A stretch of DNA of 59,006 nucleotides from Comamonadaceae bacterium (GTDB lineage: Bacteria > Pseudomonadota > Gammaproteobacteria > Burkholderiales > Burkholderiaceae_C), in assembly GCA_947373105.1 (NCBI GenBank), contig CANBWK010000007.1, forward strand, positions 1-59,006, in the 5' to 3' direction. The notes under the pieces are model-generated. The model was given only the letters and a program-made list of their open reading frames with translations, had not been told where the DNA came from and ran no database searches. The number at the start of each line of letters is the position of its first letter. Within the stretch, counting starts at the first letter, position 1. Positions 53,079 to 59,006 of the stretch are shown piece after piece. Position numbers and translations under genes: made by a program.

Positions 53079-55994
53079 TTATTGGCAGGACTCGCAGCCC
53101 GGATCATCAATTGCGCAGAACTTAATGTCGGTTGCTGGCGTTGCATTGATTTGCGCCTGCGCTGCTGCCGCTGCTGCATCCAATGCACTCATGCCATGGG
53201 GCGTACCACCTGAAGAAACTGCATTCATCTTGCTCGATTGAACTGTTGATTTTTCTGCATGTGTTGCGCTGGTCGTGCGCAGATAGTAAGTGGTCTTCAA
53301 ACCACGCAACCATGCCAGCTTGTAGGTGTCGTCGAGTTTTTTGCCTGATGCGCCGGCCATGTAGATGTTGAGTGATTGGGCTTGGTCAATCCATTTTTGG
53401 CGGCGCGCTGCAGCCTCCACAATCCAAGTCGTTTCTACTTCAAATGCAGTGGCATAAAGCGATTTAATTTCTTGAGGAATACGATCAATGGGACGCAGCG
53501 AACCATCGAAGTGTTTGAGGTCCATAACCATCACGTCGTCCCATAGACCCAAGCGTTTTAAGTCGCGCACCAGGTAGCTGTTGATGATGGTGAATTCACC
53601 AGACAAATTGGACTTGACGGAGAGGTTACCAAAGCAAGGCTCAATACAAGCGTCAACGCCGATGATGTTGGAGATGGTCGCTGTGGGCGCAATCGCCACA
53701 CAGTTGGAGTTGCGCATGCCGTCCTTGGCAATTTTGTTCCGCAAAGCATCCCAGTCCATGGTCATGGAGCGATCGACTTCAACGTAACCGCCGCGTTCAC
53801 GCTCGAGCAAATCAAGTGTGTCCAATGGCATGATGCCCTGGTCCCACAGCGACCCTTTGTAGCTGGAGTATTTGCCCCGCTCGCTGGCCAATTCAGTGGA
53901 GGCCCAATAGGCGTAGTAGCAGATGGCTTCCATCGACTTGTCAGCGAATTCAACCGCCTCTTGGGAAGCATAAGGAACACGCATTTCGTACAGCGCATCT
54001 TGGAAACCCATCAAGCCCAAGCCGACGGGGCGGTGACGCATATTAGAGTCTCGGGCTTTTTTGACGGCGTAGTAGTTGATGTCGATCACGTTGTCCAACA
54101 TGCGCATCGCAATGCCAATGGTGCGCTTGAGTTTTTCGTGGTCTATCTCTTTGCCGTTTGGCCCATCTTTCAAGTGCTGTGGTAAGTTAACCGAGCCCAA
54201 GTTACACACAGCAGTTTCGGTGTCGCTGGTATTGAGCGTGATCTCAGTGCACAGGTTTGAAGAATGCACCACACCGGCATGTTGCTGAGGTGAGCGAATG
54301 TTGCAAGGGTCTTTGAAAGTGACCCAAGGGTGGCCCGTTTCAAAGAGCATGGACAGCATCTTGCGCCACAAGTCGGTGGCGGGCACTTTTTTGCTGGGCT
54401 TAATGTCCCCACGTTCGGCTTTTTGCTCGTAGGCCACATAGGCCTTTTCGAAGGCGGCGCCAAACAGGTCATGCAAATCAGGCACATCGGAAGGTGAGAA
54501 CAAAGTCCAGTCGCCCTTTTCCATAACGCGGCGCATGAACAGGTCAGGAATCCAGTTGGCGGTGTTCATGTCATGGGTGCGTCGGCGATCGTCGCCCGTG
54601 TTCTTGCGCAGCTCCAGGAACTCTTCGATGTCCAAGTGCCATGTTTCAAGGTAAGTGCAGACGGCGCCTTTGCGCTTGCCGCCTTGGTTAACCGCCACAG
54701 CCGTGTCGTTGACTACTTTCAGGAACGGCACCACGCCTTGCGATTCGCCGTTGGTACCCTTGATGTGAGAGCCCAGTGCACGCACACGAGTCCAGTCGTT
54801 ACCCAAACCGCCAGCAAACTTGGACAGCAAGGCATTTTCCTTGATCGACTCGTAGATGCCGTCCAAATCGTCGGGCACGGTGGTCAGGTAGCAGCTCGAC
54901 AACTGTGAGCGCAAGGTGCCGCTATTGAAGAGAGTAGGGGTGGACGACATGAAGTCGAATGAGGAAAGAATTTCGTAGAACTCGATGGCACGAGCTTCTC
55001 GATCGGCTTCATTCAATGAAAGACCCATGGCCACGCGCATGAAGAACGTTTGCGGCAACTCGATTCGAGTTTTGCGAACGTGCAGGAAATAACGGTCATA
55101 CAAAGTCTGCAGACCAATGAAGTCAAACTGCAAATCACGTTCAGGTTTGAGTGCTTGGGCCAATTTGCGCAAGTCGAATTGGAGCAGCTTCTCGTCAAGC
55201 AAGCTGTTGTCTACGCCCTTTTTGATGAACAAGGGGAAGTTGTTCACATACTCTTCGGCCATTTGAGCGTGTGTGACTTCTTTGCCAAGTACTTCTTTGG
55301 CAATGGTATGCATCAACAACCGGGCCGTGGCATACGTATAGTCGGGGTCTTTCTCGAGCAAGGTGCGCGAGGCCAGAATGGAGGCTTTGTAGACCTCTTC
55401 CATCGGTACGCCATCGTACAGATTGCGCATGGTTTCGGCCACGATCGGGTCGGGTTTGACGTCAGCGCCCAAGCCAGCGCAAGCGTTTTCGATCAAATTT
55501 TGCAAATACTGCACATCGAGGGCGACCCGTTGGCCGCCGTCAATCACATGCAAAGTCGGTGCGGCTGGGGCTTTTGCCACTTTGACCTGTGCGCGCTCTT
55601 GGGTGCGGCGCTCCCGATACAACACATAGGCGCGGGCCACTTCGTGGTTGCTACTGCGCATCAGCCCCAATTCGACTTGGTCTTGTACGTCTTCAATGTG
55701 GAAGGTGCCGCCGCCTGGCCGTGAGCGGACCAAGGCCTTGACGACGTTTTGGGTCATGCTGTCAACCACTTCACGCACGCTCGCCGAGGCTGCGCCTTGG
55801 GTGCCATGAACGGCCAAAAAGGCTTTCATCAAGGCTACAGCGATTTTGTTGGGTTCAAACGGAACCACAGCGCCGTTGCGGCGGATGATTTGGTAGTTGG
55901 CCAAGGCACTTGAGGCGGTGGTTTGGCCGATTTTTTCAGCTGGATTGCCCAGCAAATTCAAGGTGCTGGTGGTCGGGGCAATATTGATTTGCAT
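53079..55994 (-). CDS. nrdA: class Ia ribonucleotide reductase, alpha subunit
   Basis: NrdA reduces ribonucleoside diphosphates to deoxyribonucleotides. The protein has 971 residues, long for the family (about 760 in E. coli). An N-terminal ATP-cone (about residues 33-130; IIRRNGAVVPFEPNKIAVAL) senses ATP/dATP and controls activity. The catalytic barrel holds SQLSSCYL and NLCTEITLN with the active-site cysteines, and the radical-transfer tyrosines lie in the late KTTYYLRTTSAT. The C-terminal CESCQ tail accepts reducing power from thioredoxin or glutaredoxin. A promoter with paired NrdR boxes lies upstream. Confidence 0.97.
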   Translation of the reverse strand: MQINIAPTTSTLNLLGNPAEKIGQTTASSALANYQIIRRNGAVVPFEPNKIAVALMKAFLAVHGTQGAASASVREVVDSMTQNVVKALVRSRPGGGTFHIEDVQDQVELGLMRSSNHEVARAYVLYRERRTQERAQVKVAKAPAAPTLHVIDGGQRVALDVQYLQNLIENACAGLGADVKPDPIVAETMRNLYDGVPMEEVYKASILASRTLLEKDPDYTYATARLLMHTIAKEVLGKEVTHAQMAEEYVNNFPLFIKKGVDNSLLDEKLLQFDLRKLAQALKPERDLQFDFIGLQTLYDRYFLHVRKTRIELPQTFFMRVAMGLSLNEADREARAIEFYEILSSFDFMSSTPTLFNSGTLRSQLSSCYLTTVPDDLDGIYESIKENALLSKFAGGLGNDWTRVRALGSHIKGTNGESQGVVPFLKVVNDTAVAVNQGGKRKGAVCTYLETWHLDIEEFLELRKNTGDDRRRTHDMNTANWIPDLFMRRVMEKGDWTLFSPSDVPDLHDLFGAAFEKAYVAYEQKAERGDIKPSKKVPATDLWRKMLSMLFETGHPWVTFKDPCNIRSPQQHAGVVHSSNLCTEITLNTSDTETAVCNLGSVNLPQHLKDGPNGKEIDHEKLKRTIGIAMRMLDNVIDINYYAVKKARDSNMRHRPVGLGLMGFQDALYEMRVPYASQEAVEFADKSMEAICYYAYWASTELASERGKYSSYKGSLWDQGIMPLDTLDLLERERGGYVEVDRSMTMDWDALRNKIAKDGMRNSNCVAIAPTATISNIIGVDACIEPCFGNLSVKSNLSGEFTIINSYLVRDLKRLGLWDDVMVMDLKHFDGSLRPIDRIPQEIKSLYATAFEVETTWIVEAAARRQKWIDQAQSLNIYMAGASGKKLDDTYKLAWLRGLKTTYYLRTTSATHAEKSTVQSSKMNAVSSGGTPHGMSALDAAAAAAQAQINATPATDIKFCAIDDPGCESCQ

Positions 55995-56097
55995 TTTGAG
56001 ATTTTTGTTGATTTTGAGTTGGCGGCGAAAAGGCGAGTCGTCAAGAATGGGCTGGCTGAAACAGGTCCTGCTCGTGTGGGTACGGAATTCAGTAGAG

Positions 56098-56145
56098 ACA
56101 CTATATCTGGGGTTTGAAGTGATTGCAAGCCACTACATGTAGTGT
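56098..56145. promoter_or_regulatory. paired NrdR boxes upstream of nrdA
   Basis: Two 16-bp sites, 56098-56113 and 56130-56145, each match an ACACTATATATAGTGT-type NrdR consensus at about 13 of 16 positions, with centres 32 bp apart (three helical turns). NrdR, a Zn-ribbon ATP-cone repressor, binds such pairs at ribonucleotide reductase genes. One box covers the -10 and the other covers the region upstream of the -35. nrdR itself is not in the window. Confidence 0.8.
56100..56128 (-). promoter_or_regulatory. nrdA promoter
   Basis: On the minus strand TTGCAA (56128-56123) and TATAGT (56105-56100) are exactly 17 bp apart. The transcript would have a leader of about 100 nt. The -10 lies within an NrdR box. 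Confidence 0.75.
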
Positions 56146-56505
56146 ACCGGTCCTTGACGCGATGTTGGCACCCCATGCACAAATTTGGGTGGAAATGCCG
56201 GGTTTTTCAGTTGCCGAAATGTCGTTAAAAGCAGCGAGTGAAATCAACAATCTTGAGGATTTTGTGGCGAATATCATGCCTTTCAAGGTACTTCTCACTT
56301 GAAAGGCGCGCCATTACTTGCATTGCCAGTTCGAAAATGGGTGGCCAGATCCTCAAAATTAACCTGGCGGCTGACGGCAAATATTTTTTGCACCCAAATA
56401 GTACATTTTTCACGAGGGTAAACGCTAATATTTTTTGTGGTTTTAAAGTCAATTTTTTGTTTTTATTGGATTATTTGTTAAGTACAACACGTCCCCGAAG
56501 AGGCC
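56146..56505. other. AT-rich intergenic region between nrdA and the PP0621 gene
   Basis: No recognised gene is present here. One 46-codon plus-strand frame (56162-56302, beginning MLAPHAQIW) has protein-like composition but no ribosome binding site. The stretch 56380-56480 has several runs of A and T. No terminator or RNA gene was recognised. In related genomes I would expect ampD or a similar gene near here, but nothing resembling it is visible. Confidence 0.4.
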
Positions 56506-56751
56506 TCAAGGGGCTGGAGAACGATCGCCAGCAGCATGTCTGTGGGCTTGGCTGCAATAAAGGCCCAAGACACCGAGTACCCCTTCATCTTGTGGAAAGT
56601 GGACGCGGCAGTGAAGGCAGCTGACCATGGTGTTTGCTTCGGAATTTGGTTTTGCCGGGTTGTGACTCGGCGTCTTGGTGTGACGGACGCGGCCACGCTT
56701 CCAAAGCCAAATGCCAAAAAGAACCACCAGCAAGAGGATCGCCATTTTCAT
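56506..56751 (-). CDS. PP0621 family protein
   Basis: This small protein of 81 residues has an N-terminal membrane helix (MAILLLVVLFGIWLWKRG), a basic linker, and a C-terminal zinc-ribbon-like motif (CLHC near residue 44, then a Cys near residue 66 in LYCSQAHRH). Such proteins, named after PP0621 of Pseudomonas putida, are of unknown function and occur next to the CcsA-like gene in betaproteobacteria. Its ATG overlaps the stop of the ccsA-like gene by 4 nt, so the two are coupled. Confidence 0.8.
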   Translation of the reverse strand: MKMAILLLVVLFGIWLWKRGRVRHTKTPSHNPAKPNSEANTMVSCLHCRVHFPQDEGVLGVLGLYCSQAHRHAAGDRSPAP

Positions 56752-57557
56752 GCTGTACTTCGCTCTAGCAAAACTTCCAAAACAAATCGCGAGCCCACAT
56801 ACGCGAGCAAGAGCAGGCTCGCACCAATGTAAAGGACACGCACCGCACGCTTACCACGCCAGCCAAAGCGCGCCCTGCCGACCAAAAGCAGTGCAAAGGT
56901 GAGCCAAGACAGCAAAGAGAAAACAGTTTTATGGTCCCATTTCCAGTGGGCTCCGGATTTGCCATACAGGGATTCACCAAAGAAAAACCCGGCCAACAAG
57001 GTTGCCGATAAAAGTACAAATCCCACGCTGACAAACCGAAAGGTCAGGCGCTCCAGGGTCAACAAGGGCAATCCGCTGGCGCCGTCATGGGCCAGTCGAA
57101 TTTGGCGTTCTGCATGGGTCATCAAGATGGCATGGACAACGGCCACTGCAAACATGCCGTAAGAAGCGATGCCCAAAGCCCAATGCAGTGGTAGCCAAGC
57201 AGAGGACTCGATGGACAACGATTTACCCGGAAAGGCAAAAGCCCCGATGACGGCCAGGGCTCCGAGACTGGCCAGTGCCCAACCCGCTTTGAGTTGTGGG
57301 AAAAATTGGCTCTCCACCATATAGGCTGCAAGTACCAGCCATGCAGTGACTGACAAAGCGGGCGCAAAGCCGAACCGTGGGGCCTCTCCCCAAAGACCCC
57401 AAGAGAAGGTCAATAAATGCAAAAATCCTGCTGACATCAAAATTTGCCGTTTGGTTTTCTCGCCCAAGCGCTGCGCGGCCAGCGCTGGTAAGGCGTAGCA
57501 GCAGGCGGTCAACAGGGTCAGAAGCAAGGCCCAAGAAGATGTATTGGCTAAAATCAT
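56748..57557 (-). CDS. CcsA/YpjD-like cytochrome c assembly family membrane protein
   Basis: The protein has about 269 residues and roughly eight hydrophobic segments from the ATG at 57557; the longer reading to 57809 lies in ffh and is rejected. The C-terminal part holds the CcsA/CcmC-like tryptophan motif (KSGAHWKWDHKTVFSLLSW), and conserved His residues occur in LPLHWALGIASYG and AVVHAILMTHAE, suitable for haem binding. It belongs to the YpjD/HemX branch rather than CcsA proper, so the exact role in haem or cytochrome handling is uncertain. It is divergent from ffh. Confidence 0.85.
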   Translation of the reverse strand: MILANTSSWALLLTLLTACCYALPALAAQRLGEKTKRQILMSAGFLHLLTFSWGLWGEAPRFGFAPALSVTAWLVLAAYMVESQFFPQLKAGWALASLGALAVIGAFAFPGKSLSIESSAWLPLHWALGIASYGMFAVAVVHAILMTHAERQIRLAHDGASGLPLLTLERLTFRFVSVGFVLLSATLLAGFFFGESLYGKSGAHWKWDHKTVFSLLSWLTFALLLVGRARFGWRGKRAVRVLYIGASLLLLAYVGSRFVLEVLLERSTA

Positions 57558-57636
57558 AGAACCCAAGTTTAGCGTTTCAGACCCTGTCGCAGGGATTCGG
57601 TCTGCTTTGCGTTGCTTTTTTTTGAAGATGACATCC

Positions 57637-59006
57637 ATGGCCACCGCCCTTTCCGACAAACTTTCCAAACTCGTCAAGCAGATCAGTGGACAGGCTCGCA
57701 TCACCGAAGCCAATGTCTCTGACATGCTGCGTGAAGTGCGCATGGCCTTGCTGGAGGCCGACGTGGCCCTGCCGGTGGTTCGCGATTTCATTGCCCGTGT
57801 GAAAGACAAGGCACTGGGTCAGGAAGTCATGGGCTCACTCAAACCAGGACAAGCGCTGGTGGGCATCGTCAACAACGAGTTGGCTGCCACCATGGGCGAG
57901 GGCATCGCTGACATCAATTTGGCCGCCCAACCGCCTGCTGTGATCTTGATGGCGGGTTTGCAGGGTGCGGGTAAAACCACCACGACCGCCAAGTTGGCCA
58001 AACACCTGATTGAAAAGCGCAAGAAAAAAGTCTTGACCGTGTCCGGTGACGTGTACCGACCTGCCGCCATCGAACAGCTCAAAACCGTGACCGCGCAAGC
58101 AGGGGCTGAGTGGTTCCCGAGCACGCCCGATCAAAAGCCGCTGGACATTGCGCTGGCTGCGCTCGACTACGCCAAAAAACACTTTTTTGATGTCCTGTTG
58201 GTCGATACTGCGGGCCGATTGGCGATTGACGAAGCGCTCATGGATGAGATCCGCGGTTTGCATAAGGCCCTCAACCCGGTAGAAACTTTGTTTGTCGTGG
58301 ACGCCATGCAAGGCCAGGACGCCTCCAATACGGCCAAAGCTTTCAAAGATGCCTTGCCACTGACCGGCATCATCTTGACCAAACTCGATGGCGACTCACG
58401 CGGTGGGGCCGCCTTGTCTGTGCGGCAAATCACGGGCGCTCCGATCAAGTTCGCAGGCACCAGTGAAAAAATTGATGGCCTTGAAGTGTTTGACGCACAT
58501 CGCCATGCCGGCCGTATTTTGGGCATGGGCGACATTGTGGCGCTGGTTGAGCAGGTCACGGCCGGCGTCGATATGGAGGCTGCACAAAAGTTGGCCGCCA
58601 AAGTCAAAAGTGGTGGTGGCTTTGATTTGAACGATTTTCTGTCGCAAATTCAGCAGATGAAACAAATGGGTGGCTTGTCCAGTCTGATGGACAAATTACC
58701 CAGTCAGCTCACCGCCAAAGCGGCCGGCATGGACATGGGCAAAGCAGAAAAAGACATAGGTCGCAAGCAAGGCATCATCCACAGCATGACGCCCAAGGAG
58801 CGCACCAAACCCGAACTGATCAAAGCGACCCGTAAGCGCCGTATTGCCGCTGGTGCCGGTGTGCAGGTGCAAGACGTAAACCGCATGCTCAAAGAGTTTG
58901 AGCAAATGCAGGACATGATGAAAAAAATGCAGGGCGGCGGCTTGATGAAAATGATGAAACGCCTGGGCGGTATGAAGGGCATGGGCGGGATGGGCGGCGG
59001 TTTTCC
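57637..59006 (+). CDS. ffh: signal recognition particle protein Ffh, 3' end outside the window
   Basis: Ffh binds signal sequences and 4.5S RNA and, with FtsY, targets membrane proteins cotranslationally. The frame is open from ATG 57637 (MATALSDKLSKLV) to the end of the window, about 456 codons. It shows the N domain, the G domain with GLQGAGKTTTTAKLA (Walker A), DTAGRLAIDE, TKLDGDSRGGAALS and GEKID-type closure (TSEKIDGLEVF), then the Met-rich M domain (MLKEFEQMQDMMKKMQ) ending in a GGMGGG tail. Since the typical length is about 450-460, only a few residues and the stop are missing. An in-frame ATG at 57628 is an alternative start. Confidence 0.95.
   Translation, partial: MATALSDKLSKLVKQISGQARITEANVSDMLREVRMALLEADVALPVVRDFIARVKDKALGQEVMGSLKPGQALVGIVNNELAATMGEGIADINLAAQPPAVILMAGLQGAGKTTTTAKLAKHLIEKRKKKVLTVSGDVYRPAAIEQLKTVTAQAGAEWFPSTPDQKPLDIALAALDYAKKHFFDVLLVDTAGRLAIDEALMDEIRGLHKALNPVETLFVVDAMQGQDASNTAKAFKDALPLTGIILTKLDGDSRGGAALSVRQITGAPIKFAGTSEKIDGLEVFDAHRHAGRILGMGDIVALVEQVTAGVDMEAAQKLAAKVKSGGGFDLNDFLSQIQQMKQMGGLSSLMDKLPSQLTAKAAGMDMGKAEKDIGRKQGIIHSMTPKERTKPELIKATRKRRIAAGAGVQVQDVNRMLKEFEQMQDMMKKMQGGGLMKMMKRLGGMKGMGGMGGGF

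Noticed and set aside
56238-56624. 128-codon frame in the nrdA-PP0621 gap
   Set aside because: Cys-, Arg- and Phe-rich low-quality composition, overlaps the PP0621 gene on the other strand, and has no ribosome binding site.
57558-57809. N-terminal extension of the CcsA-like frame to 57809
   Set aside because: The extension lies antisense inside ffh and is Ser/Arg/Thr-rich; the membrane protein clearly starts at 57557.
1-59006. A phage-defence, CRISPR, mobile-element or biosynthetic gene cluster
   Set aside because: I looked for integrases other than XerC, transposases, repeat-spacer arrays, restriction or toxin-antitoxin genes and found none; the window is mostly conserved core genome.

Overview
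The window looks like a contiguous piece of a betaproteobacterial chromosome, most likely Burkholderiales and probably Comamonadaceae (Limnohabitans/Rhodoferax-like). This is inferred from gene content and order, not from a database search. Pointers are a complete mraZ-to-lpxC division and cell-wall cluster without murB, a dapF-DUF484-xerC block, a DksA with a very long Lys/Ala/Pro-rich N-terminus, a Nudix-metallo-beta-lactamase fusion, a Lys/Ala-rich H1-like histone, and the ffh/ccsA-like/PP0621 arrangement. There are no rRNA or tRNA genes, insertion sequences, prophage genes or CRISPR arrays that I can see.

Layout. 0.1-2.2 kb: an AT-rich lipoprotein gene with no recognisable family and a small SET-domain protein. 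2.2-8.7 kb (mostly minus strand): FAD dehydrogenase, cysteine synthase, RNase P RNA (plus strand), a cysteine-free IscR-like regulator, an S4/pseudouridine-synthase-like protein and a Nudix-MBL fusion. 8.7-15.2 kb: dapF, DUF484, xerC, an RlmI-type methyltransferase, a His-rich G3E GTPase and dksA. 15.4-33.7 kb: the dcw cluster (mraZ, rsmH, ftsL, ftsI, murE, murF, mraY, murD, ftsW, murG, murC, ddlB, ftsQ, ftsA, ftsZ, then lpxC), which makes lipid II with meso-DAP and the divisome and begins with a MraZ operator. 33.7-41.9 kb: MFS transporter, ruvC, mtgA, a TonB-like protein, an RNB ribonuclease, a YqiA-like esterase, rodA and a beta-hydroxyacid dehydrogenase. 42-51 kb: tldD, aroG behind a newly noticed aromatic leader-peptide attenuator, mpl, a nucleotidyltransferase-like protein, a TlpA-type thioredoxin, accB-accC, prmA and a zinc-ribbon membrane protein. 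51-59 kb: H1-like histone, nrdB and nrdA with paired NrdR boxes, a PP0621 protein, a CcsA-like protein and the 5' part of ffh, which runs off the end.

Much of the window serves the cell envelope: lipid II synthesis and division in the dcw cluster, elongation (rodA, mtgA), peptidoglycan recycling (mpl), meso-DAP supply (dapF) and lipid A and fatty acid entry steps (lpxC, accBC).

Two regulatory observations stand out. First, a 23-codon leader peptide with seven consecutive aromatic codons (FYFYFWF) is followed by mutually exclusive hairpins just upstream of the DAHP synthase gene, which is a textbook attenuator layout. Second, at least ten genes have a -10-like hexamer ending 5-7 nt before the start codon and no Shine-Dalgarno sequence, which predicts leaderless mRNAs for dapF, rodA, lpxC, tldD and others. 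Protein oddities include an IscR-like regulator with no cysteine, a DksA with only one of four zinc ligands, a pseudouridine synthase with Glu at the catalytic Asp position, and an apparent C-for-A change in conserved region I of RNase P RNA.
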